From positions 19,053-83,052 of the forward strand of contig NZ_JAFHAP010000007.1 in NCBI RefSeq assembly GCF_016938855.1: a stretch of DNA of 64,000 nt, given 5' to 3'. The notes under the pieces were generated by a model, which saw only the letters and a program-made list of their open reading frames with translations, had not been told where the DNA came from and ran no database searches. Position 1 is the first letter of the stretch. Each line of letters begins with the position of its first letter. Source of the stretch: Polycladomyces zharkentensis (GTDB lineage: Bacteria > Bacillota > Bacilli > Thermoactinomycetales > JIR-001). Below are positions 33,449-43,121 of this stretch, in pieces. Both the position numbers and the translations under genes were made by a program.

Positions 33449-34153
33449 ATGTTTGCCAGAGCACTGCCCAGCTTTTTTACTATCGGGAACTTATTTTTAG
33501 GAATTATATCGATCATTCTCGCGGTTCAGGGCGAGTGGCAATATGCTGCGATCATGGTCATTATCGGTATGTTTTTGGACGGTTTGGACGGCCGGGTGGC
33601 CCGCATGCTCAACACGCAGAGCGAGTTCGGCAAAGAGCTTGATTCGCTGTCCGATGTCATCTCCTTCGGAGTAGCCCCCGCTTTGATCATGTATGTAGCG
33701 GTTTTGAAGGGATACGATATCTGGGGATGGATCATCACCGCGGTGTTCCCCATTTGCGGTGCGTTGCGGTTAGCCCGATTCAACGTGCAACCGGGGATCC
33801 CCGGCTATTTTATTGGTCTGCCGATTACGGCCGCGGGCGGCGTGTTGGCGACGATGGCCCTGTACAGTGACCTGGTTCAGCGTCCGATGTTGGTATTGGG
33901 CATGTTGCTGTTGTCGTATTTGATGATCAGCCAGATCAAGTACCCCAACTTCAAAAAAATCGGGATTCCGCGGAGTTCCTTTTGGATGGCTCCGCTGTTG
34001 CTGATTTTAGTCGCGATTATCGCCATTCGATATCCGGAGCAGTTTCCCAAAGTCGTGTTTGTACCGCTTGCGCTGTATGCTTTTTACGGATTGATGAAAA
34101 AATCCATTCTGAAGCGGAGAAGAGAGGATTTGGAAGAACCGGTCGAAGAATAA
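33449..34153 (+). CDS. pssA: CDP-diacylglycerol-serine O-phosphatidyltransferase
   Basis: A 234-residue CDP-alcohol phosphatidyltransferase. The catalytic motif DG-x2-AR-x8-G-x3-D-x3-D is seen as DGLDGRVARMLNTQSEFGKE followed by LDSLSD. About seven hydrophobic helices follow, and MFARALPSFFTIGNLFLGII aligns with PssA N-termini. The ATG at 33449 is the best fit to homologs; an earlier ATG at 33389 lies too close to AAGGGAG. It makes phosphatidylserine in the membrane. The C-terminus is basic (KKSILKRRREDLEE). Confidence 0.86.
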   Translation: MFARALPSFFTIGNLFLGIISIILAVQGEWQYAAIMVIIGMFLDGLDGRVARMLNTQSEFGKELDSLSDVISFGVAPALIMYVAVLKGYDIWGWIITAVFPICGALRLARFNVQPGIPGYFIGLPITAAGGVLATMALYSDLVQRPMLVLGMLLLSYLMISQIKYPNFKKIGIPRSSFWMAPLLLILVAIIAIRYPEQFPKVVFVPLALYAFYGLMKKSILKRRREDLEEPVEE

Positions 34154-34429
34154 CAAAAGCGTAAAGTTCGAAGAGAATCGGAATAAGGGTGACCATTTTC
34201 CCGCGAACGAGCAGGAAGACGGTCGACCCCCAAATCGTGAACGGCTCAGATTTTCTTTCCACGGAACGTTGTCCGGAGTCTTGTCGCCGAGTGATTGCTT
34301 GGCGGCTTTTTTTTATCTGTTGTGATGGGATTTTGCAACCTTTTTTGAGGAAACCGCGTTGATGATAATACACGCGGATCTTGATATTTTTGAATAATAG
34401 AAAAAAGTCGATACTCTTAAACCTGCTGA
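34154..34429. other. Noncoding gap after pssA
   Basis: The gap holds a terminator (separate entry) but no gene. Confidence 0.5.
34283..34314 (+). terminator. Terminator downstream of pssA
   Basis: GTCGCCGAG pairs with CTTGGCGGC (two G-U pairs) around TGATTG and is followed by eight T residues. Confidence 0.85.
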
Positions 34430-34834
34430 TTATCGCAGGTTAAACACCCCAAGCGTGGACAGCTTGTCCGACTCCTGGTGCACGATCTCGTCCAGGGGCA
34501 ATTCCAGCAGATTGCACAGGGCGGTGAAATAAAACAGGTGTTTTCCCATCTCCGCTTTGACCACATCTTGACAATGGTCGCACAAGCAGCCGGATAAATG
34601 GGTTTTGAATCTGTCCTTCAATTCAGAAATCGAAGCCTCATAGTCCAATGGTTGTCGTGCGGCGTGGACTTCGATGCATCCGCATTCGGTTACGGCCTTC
34701 ATCAGCGCGCGGTTGACGCGTGAGGTGGAATCCTGGAATTTGGAGGTCACATCGAGAAAACTGCGGTGGCGCAACAAGAGGTCCGACACCTGCTTTTGAA
34801 ACGAGGTCAGGCGGCTGTCGCCCATCGTTTTCAC
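34430..34834 (-). CDS. Conserved Bacillales-type protein, function unknown
   Basis: A 134-residue soluble, mostly helical protein. It begins MKTMGDSRLTSFQKQVSDLL and includes TECGCIEVHAARQP and SGCLCDHCQDVV; the four Cys (ECGC, CLCDHC) could bind a metal. It ends KLSTLGVFNLR, a tail I have seen in conserved Bacillales proteins near carD. GAAAGAGGTG lies just upstream of the start. It is divergent from carD. No domain name is assigned with confidence, and no enzyme motif is visible. Confidence 0.8.
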   Translation of the reverse strand: MKTMGDSRLTSFQKQVSDLLLRHRSFLDVTSKFQDSTSRVNRALMKAVTECGCIEVHAARQPLDYEASISELKDRFKTHLSGCLCDHCQDVVKAEMGKHLFYFTALCNLLELPLDEIVHQESDKLSTLGVFNLR

Positions 34835-35072
34835 CTCTTTCGTGGAGCTTGGACATATGTCAGATGGGGTCAGGTAACGTTTGGAAAATGTCTATGCCCA
34901 TTATAGCCGTCAGGGAAACGAGGTGTCAATTTATTCAAACAGGGCGTTTGTGTCAAAAAATCTATTGACGCTAATTTGTCAGGTATGATAATATAATGTT
35001 TTTAAATTTGTTGACATCTCCCCAGGTATGTGATATCTTGGAAACAGATATTGCCCTTTGGAGGTGGGTTGA

Positions 35073-35570
35073 TTGTTCAACATCGGCGACAAGGTGGTAT
35101 ATCCGATGCATGGCGCAGGCATCATCGAATCGATCGAGGAGAAAGAGATTCTCGGTGAACGCAAGAAGTACTATGTTATGCGCATGCCGATCGGGGACAT
35201 GAAAGTGATGATCCCGATGAACAATGTGCAAAGTATCGGATTGCGTGAAGTGGTGGATGAGGAGACCGTTGAGCGTGTCATCGCCCGCTTGCGCAATCGG
35301 GACAAGGGATTGACGGCCAATTGGAATCGACGATATCGCGCCAATATGGACAAGATGAAAAGCGGGGACATCTACGAAGTGGCAGACGTCGTCAGAAGCT
35401 TGATGCTCAGGGATCGCGAAAAGGGATTATCCACCGGTGAACGCAAGATGTTGGACAACGCCCGCCAGATTTTGATCAGCGAATTGGTTTTGGCCAAAGG
35501 AATGAATGAAGAACAAGCTTTCTCTTTGCTTGACGAATTGGTTTGTTCAACCGAAAATGCCTCCGGCTGA
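35073..35570 (+). CDS. CarD-family transcriptional regulator (CdnL-like)
   Basis: A 165-residue regulator with an N-terminal RNA-polymerase-interacting Tudor-like domain (FNIGDKVVYPMHGAGIIESI) and a helical C-terminal domain (LTANWNRRYRANMDKMKSGD, then GERKMLDNARQILISELVLA). It binds the RNA polymerase beta subunit and stabilises open promoter complexes. The TTG start has GGAGGTGG eight bases upstream. A promoter-like AT stretch lies upstream (TTGTCAGGTATGATAATATA). It is the first gene of the carD-yacL-ispD-ispF cluster. Confidence 0.93.
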   Translation: MFNIGDKVVYPMHGAGIIESIEEKEILGERKKYYVMRMPIGDMKVMIPMNNVQSIGLREVVDEETVERVIARLRNRDKGLTANWNRRYRANMDKMKSGDIYEVADVVRSLMLRDREKGLSTGERKMLDNARQILISELVLAKGMNEEQAFSLLDELVCSTENASG

Positions 35571-35653
35571 AAGATTCACAATAAAATCCCAGAAACCGGG
35601 TTTTCATTTCGAAGGATTGTCTATAATGGGTAATAAGAAGGAGGTGAAGCCCC

Positions 35654-36742
35654 ATGTTGAAGCGATTTGTGCATCTCGCCTTTGCATTGACCGGCGCAAC
35701 GTTGGGGTACACGTTGGGTCCCGCGCTGTTTGCGATGCTTCGCCAATCTCCCCTGAATTTCGGCGACGTACCCGCACCACATTACATCGGAGCCGTTTTG
35801 GGGGCGCTCCTCCTGTATCTGTCGGCGATATGGCTTTCAACCAATGTCGTGCAATGGATCAAATGGAGCGAGGAACGGTTGGTGAAAATACCGGCCGCAG
35901 ATATCCTGTTCGGTGCCTTGGGTCTCATCTTCGGACTGATCGTCGCATTTTTGATCGAACCGCCGTTGTCCAAACTGCCCATTCCTGGGATTTCGTCCAT
36001 CCTTCCGTTTTTGGTATCCGGGTTGTTGGGTTATCTGGGATTTCGAGTCGGTTACAAGAAGCGCGATGAACTTTTATCCATTTTTACGGTGGGTCGCCAA
36101 GGCAAGGAACAAAAGAAAAAAGAACCGCGGGATATTGAACATAAAATCTTGGATACCAGTGTGATCATCGATGGTCGCATCTTTGACATCTGCCGCACCG
36201 GCTTTCTGGAAGGAACGTTGGTCATCCCCAGTTTTGTGCTGGAAGAACTGCAACATATAGCGGATTCATCGGATGTGTTGAAACGGAACCGCGGCCGCCG
36301 CGGTCTGGACATTTTGAACAAGATCCAAAAGGAACTTCGTATGGAAGTGCTGATCTACGAGGGCGATTTTGACGAAGTGTCCGAAGTGGACAGCAAACTG
36401 GTCAAGTTGGCCAAAGTGTTGTCGGGGAAAGTGGTTACCAACGACTTCAACCTGAATAAAGTGTGCGAATTGCAGGGTGTCAAGGTGTTGAACATCAACG
36501 ATCTGGCCAATGCGGTCAAACCGGTTGTCTTGCCGGGAGAAGAGATCAACGTCCAAGTGATCAAGGACGGAAAAGAGCATGGACAAGGTGTCGCCTATCT
36601 CGATGACGGCACCATGATCGTCATCGAAGGCGGCCGTGAGTACATCGGTGAACGGATTGACGTCCTGGTGACCAGTGTCCTGCAAACGTCCGCCGGTCGC
36701 ATGATTTTTGCCAAGCCGAAATTGTTGGAACGTGCGCTATAA
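35654..36742 (+). CDS. yacL: PIN/TRAM-domain membrane protein YacL
   Basis: A 362-residue protein. Four N-terminal membrane helices (residues about 5-135, including LGLIFGLIVAFLIEPPL) anchor a cytoplasmic PIN nuclease-like domain with acidic residues at DTSVIIDGRIFDICRTG, EELQHIADSSD and VVTNDFNLNKVCELQ. The last 75 residues are a TRAM RNA-binding domain (INVQVIKDGKEHGQGVAYLD). AGGAGGTG precedes the ATG. It is conserved between CarD and IspD in Bacillales and is predicted to be an RNase or RNA-binding protein at the membrane; the substrate is unknown. Confidence 0.94.
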   Translation: MLKRFVHLAFALTGATLGYTLGPALFAMLRQSPLNFGDVPAPHYIGAVLGALLLYLSAIWLSTNVVQWIKWSEERLVKIPAADILFGALGLIFGLIVAFLIEPPLSKLPIPGISSILPFLVSGLLGYLGFRVGYKKRDELLSIFTVGRQGKEQKKKEPRDIEHKILDTSVIIDGRIFDICRTGFLEGTLVIPSFVLEELQHIADSSDVLKRNRGRRGLDILNKIQKELRMEVLIYEGDFDEVSEVDSKLVKLAKVLSGKVVTNDFNLNKVCELQGVKVLNINDLANAVKPVVLPGEEINVQVIKDGKEHGQGVAYLDDGTMIVIEGGREYIGERIDVLVTSVLQTSAGRMIFAKPKLLERAL

Positions 36743-36827
36743 TAAAAGTGGATCAATGGAGGATGACCGCATCGCCCGCGGTGAAACAACCGCCGGGCGA
36801 TGCTGTGTCTGAAGGGGGATTTTCGGT

Positions 36828-37517
36828 TTGAGTGTAGGCGTCATCATCCCGGCCGCCGGACGGGGAAAGCGGATGGGGACCAAAGAGAGCAAACAGTTCC
36901 TCCCGTTGGGGGACAAGCCCGTACTCATTCATACGTTGATGGTCTTTGAAACCCATCCGGAAGTGGATGAGATCGTCGTGGTGGCCGGTGCCGAAGAAGT
37001 GTCGCGCGTCGAGGAGATGGTCGCACAGTACGGCTTGGAAAAAATCAGTGCGATTGCAATCGGTGGACAAGAACGGCAGGATAGCGTACGATCAGGACTG
37101 GAGCATTTGCAATCCGAATGGGTGCTGGTACACGATGCCGCGCGTCCATTTGTCACTCACGGGCACATCACGGAGCTCTTGAAAGTGGTTCGCCTGCACG
37201 GAGCGGCCATTTTGGCCGTGCCGGTCAAGGATACGATCAAACAGGTGGACACCGCCGGCATCGTGGAACGGACACCCGATCGCCAATCGTTGTGGGCGGT
37301 GCAGACACCACAAGCTTTTCGTCGTGCTCTGTTGGTACAAGCCCATCAGCGGGCGTTGGAACAGGGGATGACAGGAACGGACGATGCGATGCTGGTGGAG
37401 GAATTGGGGATCGACGTCCGGGTGGTGATGGGGGATTACCAGAACATCAAGTTGACCACGCCCGAAGATCTGGCGATTGCGGAAGCGATCTGGAAAATGA
37501 GGGGTACGGAAAGATGA
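36828..37517 (+). CDS. ispD: 2-C-methyl-D-erythritol 4-phosphate cytidylyltransferase (IspD)
   Basis: A 229-residue enzyme transferring CMP to MEP in the non-mevalonate isoprenoid pathway. Visible: the nucleotide-binding [20 protein letters not shown] at the N-terminus, [22 protein letters not shown] and the dimer-arm region [10 protein letters not shown]. The TTG start is preceded by AAGGGGG. It overlaps ispF by four bases. Confidence 0.96.
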   Translation: MSVGVIIPAAGRGKRMGTKESKQFLPLGDKPVLIHTLMVFETHPEVDEIVVVAGAEEVSRVEEMVAQYGLEKISAIAIGGQERQDSVRSGLEHLQSEWVLVHDAARPFVTHGHITELLKVVRLHGAAILAVPVKDTIKQVDTAGIVERTPDRQSLWAVQTPQAFRRALLVQAHQRALEQGMTGTDDAMLVEELGIDVRVVMGDYQNIKLTTPEDLAIAEAIWKMRGTER

Positions 37518-37996
37518 TTCGTATCGGACAAGGTTTTGATGTGCATCAATTGGTCGAAGGGCGTCCGTTGATCATCGGAGGCGTGCGGATTCCGCATCCG
37601 TTGGGATTGTTGGGCCATTCCGACGCCGACGTGCTGTTGCACGCCATCACCGATGCGGTGCTGGGTGCGCTCGGCGAGGGAGATATCGGCAAGCATTTCC
37701 CGGACACGGACCCGGCTTTCAAGGATGCGGACAGTGCGGTGCTGCTCCGCGACGTGTGGAAGCTGGCCAAGGAAAGAGGATATGCACTCGGTAACGTGGA
37801 TGCCACGATCATTGCTCAAGCGCCGAAAATGGCACCACATATCCCGGCCATGCGCGAACGGGTGGCGACACTGTTGGAGGCGGACGCGGATCGGGTGAAC
37901 ATCAAAGCGACCACTACCGAACGGCTCGGGTTCACCGGTCGGGGGGAAGGCATCGCGGCGATGGCGGTTGTCTGTCTGATTGCGCAACAAGGTTGA
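37514..37996 (+). CDS. ispF: 2-C-methyl-D-erythritol 2,4-cyclodiphosphate synthase (IspF)
   Basis: A 160-residue enzyme making MEcPP. The zinc ligands appear in GFDVHQL and [34 protein letters not shown] and [20 protein letters not shown] complete the family pattern. Its ATG overlaps the ispD stop (ATGA), so they are translationally coupled and consecutive in function. Confidence 0.97.
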   Translation: MIRIGQGFDVHQLVEGRPLIIGGVRIPHPLGLLGHSDADVLLHAITDAVLGALGEGDIGKHFPDTDPAFKDADSAVLLRDVWKLAKERGYALGNVDATIIAQAPKMAPHIPAMRERVATLLEADADRVNIKATTTERLGFTGRGEGIAAMAVVCLIAQQG

Positions 37997-38029
37997 ACGG
38001 GACAGGAGAGCAGGAGGGAGTGGATCGAG

Positions 38030-39496
38030 ATGGCAAAAACGGTACGCACGCGCTACGCACCCAGCCCGACGGGCCATTTGCACATCGGCGGGGCGCGAAC
38101 GGCACTGTTCAGTTATTTGTACGCGAAAAAACACGGTGGTTCCTTTGTCGTTCGCATCGAGGACACCGATGTGGAACGGAACGTGGCCGACGCTGAGCAA
38201 AAACAGTTGGCGGGATTGAAATGGCTCGGCATTGACTGGGATGAGAGCGTCGATGTGGGAGGCCCTTACGGCCCGTACCGATCGATGGAACGGTTGGACA
38301 TCTACAAACGTTATCTGGACAAGCTTTTGGAAGAAGGGCACGCTTATCCCTGTTACTGCACGCCGGAGGAGCTTGAGCGGGAGCGGGAAGCCCAGCTTGC
38401 CCGCGGTGTCGCACCCAAATACTCCGGACGGTGCCGTCATCTCACGCCGGAAGAGAGAGCCAAGCTGGAAGCGGAAGGGCGCAAGCCCAGCATTCGTTTC
38501 CGCGTACCCGAAGGGCGCACGATCACCGTGGAAGATGAAGTGCGCGGCCGGGTGCAATTTGAATCGGACGGGATCGGAGATTTTATCCTGGTGCGCCCTG
38601 ACGGACGGCCCACCTACAACTTCGCCGTGACCGTGGATGACGCGTTGATGGAGATCACTCATGTGGTCCGGGGGGAGGAGCACTTGTCCAACACGCCGCG
38701 GCAAATTTTGCTGTATGAGGCGCTGGGCTTCACACCTCCGAAATTCGCTCACGTGTCGCTGATTCTCAATCCGGAAGGCAAAAAGATGAGCAAGCGGGAC
38801 GAGTCGATCATTCAGTTTATCGACCAGTATCGCGAGTTGGGCTATTTGCCGGAAGCGCTGATCAACTTTATCGTTTTGCTCGGTTGGGCTCCGGAAGGGG
38901 AAGAAGAGATTTTCAGCAAGGAAGAGCTGATTGATCGCTTTTCCCTGGATCGTGTCTCCAAGGCGCCGGCCGTGTTTGACACCGGCAAACTGAAGTGGAT
39001 GAACAACCATTACATCAAACAGGCGCCGGTTGAACGCATCACGGAACTGGCCCTGCCGCACCTGGAAAAAGCCGGTCGCATCACCTTGCCGATCGACGAG
39101 GAAAAACGGACGTGGGTGACGCGGTTGGTCGGATTGTATCAGGAGCAATTGGACTACGTGGCGCAAATCGTGGAGTTGTCGGAGATGTTCTTCCGCTCCG
39201 AAGTGACGTATTCCGATGAGGCCAAAGAAGTGCTCACCCAGGAACACGTTCCGGAAGTGGTTGAAGCGTTCCTGAAACAGTTGGGGGATGTGGACACGCT
39301 CACGCCGGATGACATCAAGGCGATGTTGAAACAAGTGCAAAAAGAGACGGGCTATAAAGGGAAACAGTTGTTCATGCCGATTCGTGCCGCGGTGACGGGA
39401 GAAGTGCACGGCCCGGATTTGCGCGAAACCTTGTCGCTGCTCGGCCCTGAAACGGTTCGCACCCGTCTGCAACACTTCATGGAAAATTGGATATGA
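38030..39496 (+). CDS. gltX: Glutamyl-tRNA synthetase
   Basis: A 488-residue class I synthetase charging tRNA-Glu (and, where GatCAB is used, tRNA-Gln). The HIGH-type motif is [20 protein letters not shown], and KMSKR is in [10 protein letters not shown]. Zinc-site Cys lie in [13 protein letters not shown]. The C-terminal helical domain ends [20 protein letters not shown]. The ATG has CAGGAGG upstream. It precedes the Cys T-box and cysE-cysS, as in Bacillus subtilis. Confidence 0.97.
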   Translation: MAKTVRTRYAPSPTGHLHIGGARTALFSYLYAKKHGGSFVVRIEDTDVERNVADAEQKQLAGLKWLGIDWDESVDVGGPYGPYRSMERLDIYKRYLDKLLEEGHAYPCYCTPEELEREREAQLARGVAPKYSGRCRHLTPEERAKLEAEGRKPSIRFRVPEGRTITVEDEVRGRVQFESDGIGDFILVRPDGRPTYNFAVTVDDALMEITHVVRGEEHLSNTPRQILLYEALGFTPPKFAHVSLILNPEGKKMSKRDESIIQFIDQYRELGYLPEALINFIVLLGWAPEGEEEIFSKEELIDRFSLDRVSKAPAVFDTGKLKWMNNHYIKQAPVERITELALPHLEKAGRITLPIDEEKRTWVTRLVGLYQEQLDYVAQIVELSEMFFRSEVTYSDEAKEVLTQEHVPEVVEAFLKQLGDVDTLTPDDIKAMLKQVQKETGYKGKQLFMPIRAAVTGEVHGPDLRETLSLLGPETVRTRLQHFMENWI

Positions 39497-39744
39497 TAAT
39501 GAGTGAAGATCCAACCCGACCGGGTGCAGAACCGGGAAAGCGCAGGCATCAATCACGGGCATTTTCTCTGAACGAAGCGTATTTTATCCGTGCCGCGCTC
39601 CCGGTTCAAAACGGCCATGCCCTGTTTGCTCGCAGGACGCAGGCTGTACGATCAGGAAACGTGATGCGCGCTAGGTCAGATACGCTTGGTTTCACAGGCT
39701 TCTTTCACTCGTCAGTTGGAACCACTCTGTGTTAAACTAAAACA
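39497..39744. other. Gap before the T-box, contains one dispersed-repeat copy
   Basis: About 250 bases with no gene. Bases 39530-39611 are a repeat copy (separate entry). Confidence 0.5.
39530..39611 (+). repeat. Dispersed intergenic repeat, copy between gltX and cysE
   Basis: AACCGGGAAAGCGCAGGCAT then ATCACGGGCATTTTCTCTGA and CGAAGCG. It shares with the 6.9-kb copy a right flank ending CCCGGTTCAA. Confidence 0.55.
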
Positions 39745-40058
39745 AAACAGCCGACCTTCAACCTAAGGTCGTGAAAAGGGTTCCATCCGGGAAAATGATC
39801 AAAAGCGATGAACGGGAGAGTACCGCGATTCCGGTTCGCTCCAGAGAGGGACGCCGAGGCTGGAAGCGTCCTGCGAACGGTGCGCGGGAAATGCCCCCGT
39901 GAGCTGTCGCCCGAAACCCGATTGAAGGGAAGTAGGCGCGACCGGCTTTCCACCGTTAACGGACGAGAGGGGGATGGGTCCCGGCCGGGATTCGTCCAAG
40001 CAGAGTGGAACCGCGGAAATCAACCGTCTCTGCAGCGCAGGCTGCGGGGACTTTTTTA
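39745..40058 (+). promoter_or_regulatory. T-box riboswitch, probably tRNA-Cys responsive
   Basis: A leader of about 310 nt upstream of cysE-cysS. The invariant T-box AGAGTGGAACCGCGG is at 40002-40016, followed by a terminator (GTCTCTGCAGC with GCTGCGGGGAC, then TTTTTT) at 40026-40058. The AGTA element is at 39829-39832, and the likely specifier is TGC (Cys) at 39872-39874 in CCTGCGAACGG. Uncharged tRNA-Cys would promote antitermination. Confidence 0.9.
40026..40058 (+). terminator. T-box terminator
   Basis: GTCTCTGCAGC pairs with GCTGCGGGGAC around a 4-nt loop, then TTTTTTATT. It lies 17 bases before the cysE start. Confidence 0.9.
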
Positions 40059-40074
40059 TTGGGGGGTGGAACAG

Positions 40075-40797
40075 ATGTCTTGGATTCAACGTTGGAAAGA
40101 GATGCGGGAAGTCATTCGGGCGGATATCCAAGCCGTGTTTGACAGGGATCCGGCTGCGCGCAGCACGCTGGAGGTTGTGTTGACCTACTCCGGTTTGCAT
40201 GCGATTTGGATGCATCGGATCGCGCATGCACTCTATAAGCGGAAATGGTTTTTGTTGGCAAGAATCATTTCGCAGTTCAACCGGTTTCTGACAGGCATCG
40301 AAATCCATCCCGGCGCCAAAATCGGCAAAGGATTGTTCATTGATCACGGCATGGGCGTCGTGATCGGGGAAACGTGCGAAATCGGCGATTACGTCACCAT
40401 CTATCAAGGGGTCACATTGGGAGGGACCGGCAAGGAAAAGGGGAAACGGCATCCCACCATCGAGGATCACGTATTGATCGCATCCGGAGCCAAAGTATTG
40501 GGTTCCATGCGGATCGGACGCTGCTCCAAAATCGGAGCGGGCTCAGTCGTGTTGCGGGAAGTGCCGCCCCATTCCACCGTCGTTGGCGTCCCCGGACGTG
40601 TCGTCGTCCAAAACGGCAAGCGGGTTCCGAACGATTTGGATCACGTCAATTTGCCCGATCCGGTCGCGGACATGATTCGCTCGATGCAGGAGGAAATTCG
40701 CCGTCTGCGACAAGAAGTGGACGCCTTGAAAAAGGAGCGGGAAGCTGAAGGAGGAGATCAACGCGATGTCGGTGCAACTATACAACACGCTGACTAG
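40075..40797 (+). CDS. cysE: Serine O-acetyltransferase
   Basis: A 240-residue hexapeptide-repeat acetyltransferase making O-acetylserine for cysteine synthesis. The left-handed beta-helix repeats run from [20 protein letters not shown] through [20 protein letters not shown] to [20 protein letters not shown]; catalytic His lies in IDHGMGVV and the [14 protein letters not shown] loop. A C-terminal coil of about 35 residues ([20 protein letters not shown]) is longer than usual. The ATG at 40075 has GGGGGGTGG upstream. It overlaps cysS by 32 bases, and the start of cysS lies inside the coil. Confidence 0.96.
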   Translation: MSWIQRWKEMREVIRADIQAVFDRDPAARSTLEVVLTYSGLHAIWMHRIAHALYKRKWFLLARIISQFNRFLTGIEIHPGAKIGKGLFIDHGMGVVIGETCEIGDYVTIYQGVTLGGTGKEKGKRHPTIEDHVLIASGAKVLGSMRIGRCSKIGAGSVVLREVPPHSTVVGVPGRVVVQNGKRVPNDLDHVNLPDPVADMIRSMQEEIRRLRQEVDALKKEREAEGGDQRDVGATIQHAD

Positions 40798-42166
40798 AAA
40801 AAAAGAATCGTTGGAGACGGTCCATCCCGGCAAAGTGAACATGTACGTTTGCGGACCGACCGTTTACAACTACATTCACATCGGCAACGCCCGGGTGTTT
40901 GTTTTTTTCGACGTGGTGCGGCGGTACCTGCAATACAAGGGTTATGAAGTGAAATACGTGCAAAACTTCACCGATGTTGACGATAAGTTGATCCGCACGG
41001 CCAATGAAGAAGGAACGACCGTACCGGAGGTTGCCGAACGCTACATCCGGGCCTATTTCGAAGATATGGATGCGTTGGGTGTTCGCCGGGCGGATGTGCA
41101 TCCGCGGGCGACAGAACACATCCCGGACATGATTGAGGCCATTCGCGAATTGATCGACAAGGGCTGGGCCTATGAACGGGACGGGGATGTGTACTACCGT
41201 GCGCTGAAGAAGGATGACTACGGAAAATTGTCCCATCAGGCGATCGCCGAACTGAAAGCGGGCGCCCGGATCGAGGTGAACGAGCGCAAGGAACACCCGC
41301 TTGATTTTGCCCTGTGGAAAAAGGCCAAACCGGGTGAGATCAAATGGGACAGCCCATGGGGGGAAGGACGGCCCGGATGGCATATCGAGTGCTCGGTCAT
41401 GTCCCGCAAATATTTGGGTGAGACGCTCGATATCCACGCCGGCGGCAAGGACTTGTGTTTCCCCCATCACGAAAACGAGATCGCGCAGAGCGAGGCACTG
41501 ACGGGAAAACCGTTTGCCCGATATTGGCTGCACAATGAATTTGTCAACATGGGCGGCGAAAAAATGTCCAAGTCGCTCGGAAACATCGTCACCGTTCATG
41601 ATTTGCGGAAACGGTATCCGGCGCGGGTGATCCGCTATTTCCTGATCTCGGCACATTACCGCAACCCGATTCAGTTCAGCGAAGAAGTGATGGATCAGCT
41701 GAAAAACGGGTTGGAACGGATCGACAACGCCTGGTTCAACCTGCGGCACCGGATGACCGCGGCAACGGAGGGGTCCGCCGATCCGAAGGTGGAGAAACAG
41801 CTGAAAGCCTTGTCCGCACAATTTGAGGCGGCCATGGACGATGACATGAACACCGCCAACGCGCTAAGCGTGCTGTTTGAAGCGGTCAAACTGGTGAACG
41901 AGACGGTGGCCCAACCGGTTGTGACGAGGGGAACATTGGAAGCATTGACGGATTGGATGACCACGTTCGGGGGAGAGATTTTGGGCTTGATCGAGCTGGA
42001 GGGGGAAGACACCCTGGATCGGGAAATCGAAGCCCTGATCGAAGAACGCCAACAGGCGAGAAAACGTCGCGATTTCGCGCGGGCTGACGCGATTCGTGAC
42101 AAGCTGGCCGCGATGGGAATCTTGTTGGAAGACACACCACAGGGTGTTCGGTGGCGGAGAAAATGA
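40766..42166 (+). CDS. cysS: Cysteinyl-tRNA synthetase
   Basis: A 466-residue class I synthetase. The zinc-binding and HIGH region is [20 protein letters not shown], with further Cys/His ligands in WHIECSVM and [10 protein letters not shown], and KMSKSLGN. The C-terminal helical domain ([20 protein letters not shown]) is typical. The gene overlaps cysE by 32 bases and mrnC by four, giving one translationally coupled operon under the Cys T-box. Confidence 0.97.
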   Translation: MSVQLYNTLTRKKESLETVHPGKVNMYVCGPTVYNYIHIGNARVFVFFDVVRRYLQYKGYEVKYVQNFTDVDDKLIRTANEEGTTVPEVAERYIRAYFEDMDALGVRRADVHPRATEHIPDMIEAIRELIDKGWAYERDGDVYYRALKKDDYGKLSHQAIAELKAGARIEVNERKEHPLDFALWKKAKPGEIKWDSPWGEGRPGWHIECSVMSRKYLGETLDIHAGGKDLCFPHHENEIAQSEALTGKPFARYWLHNEFVNMGGEKMSKSLGNIVTVHDLRKRYPARVIRYFLISAHYRNPIQFSEEVMDQLKNGLERIDNAWFNLRHRMTAATEGSADPKVEKQLKALSAQFEAAMDDDMNTANALSVLFEAVKLVNETVAQPVVTRGTLEALTDWMTTFGGEILGLIELEGEDTLDREIEALIEERQQARKRRDFARADAIRDKLAAMGILLEDTPQGVRWRRK

Positions 42167-42603
42167 GCGGCCCGTGGGTTGGGATGACCCGGCGTCCGCT
42201 CCCCCGTTCCCCCGAACAGCTCAATCCGTTGGTACTCGCTTATGTGGGCGATGCTGTCTATGAATTGTATGTCCGTTATCATTTGCTGACTGAAGGCATC
42301 GTCAAGCCCCAGGAACTGCAGCAAGCGGCAGTACGGTATGTTTCGGCCGGGGCACAAGCGGCGGCGTTTCGCGATTGGGAACCGATGCTGACCGAAGAGG
42401 AGTTGGCCGTATGGCGCAGGGGCCGCAATGTGAAAAGCGGACGGGTGCCCAGACGGGCGTCCGTATCGCAGTACCGTGCGAGTACCGGACTGGAGGCGTT
42501 GGTCGGTTATTGGTATCTCACCGGACAGATTGGTCGGTTGACCGAGATGATGGAGCGGATGTTTCAGATTCCCCGTTCGGATGTGGATGGTTCATCCGAC
42601 TAG
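42163..42603 (+). CDS. mrnC: Mini-ribonuclease III (MrnC)
   Basis: A small RNase III-like enzyme, about 146 residues from ATG 42163 (GTG 42151 and ATG 42184 are alternatives; GGCGGAG precedes 42163). It has only the catalytic domain and no dsRNA-binding domain. The signature [19 protein letters not shown] has the catalytic Asp, and [20 protein letters not shown] and [20 protein letters not shown] hold the rest of the active site. It matures 23S rRNA in Bacillus. It lies after cysS as in Bacillales. Confidence 0.92.
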   Translation: MSGPWVGMTRRPLPRSPEQLNPLVLAYVGDAVYELYVRYHLLTEGIVKPQELQQAAVRYVSAGAQAAAFRDWEPMLTEEELAVWRRGRNVKSGRVPRRASVSQYRASTGLEALVGYWYLTGQIGRLTEMMERMFQIPRSDVDGSSD

Positions 42604-43121
42604 TCACAACTGGTGAATACTGTCCAAATGCTTTCCTCGGTTTGCTCCATCTGCGCCTTGCAAGAAAGCAGGGCATGGCCACTCCGGCTTGGAGCGCAGG
42701 AAGCGGGCGCCCGGCTGATGCGGAGATAGCGGAGCAGATCGCCGAGGAGCATGTGGAGCGTGTCCTGCAGGCGGCTCGACTGTACTACGACTACATCCTG
42801 GTGGATCTGCTGACGGAGAGCGCCGGAACGGTTGGCGTCATTCCTGCGCTTTCCGTGGCTTCGCTCGGTCAGGCTGAAGTCTTCGCTCACCCGGGAAAGC
42901 ATTTCTCTCTCACGGATGTACCAGACACGCCCTGGATCATGTCTGGTAATTCCATCAAGCTGCAACGTCTCAGGCAAGTGAAGGCCTGAGAGACACAGCT
43001 CCCGATTTGGCCATTCATATAGTCATTCGACGAACCAAGAACCGGTGACCGTTTTCTCTTGAACGAGGGAAAACGGTTCACCTCGGTCAATTCTTTTCAA
43101 ACACGGAAGAAGGCGAGAACG
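42604..43121. other. Gap between mrnC and rlmB
   Basis: About 520 bases. An open frame at 42375-42989 covers much of it but starts inside mrnC in another frame, and its C-terminal part overlaps a repeat copy. The segment 42700-42830 has some coding-like bias (LYYDYILVDLLTESAG) but matches no family I know. A degraded gene is possible. Confidence 0.35.
42838..42942 (-). repeat. Dispersed intergenic repeat, reverse-oriented copy
   Basis: On the minus strand GGGCGTGTCTGGTACATCC leads to GGAAAGCGCAGGAATGACGC. The first 15 bases of this end are identical to the copy at 57582. Confidence 0.5.

Noticed and set aside
42375-42989. Gene of 204 codons starting inside mrnC
   Set aside because: It begins in another frame of mrnC, has no start signal of its own, and its last 50 codons coincide with a repeat copy.
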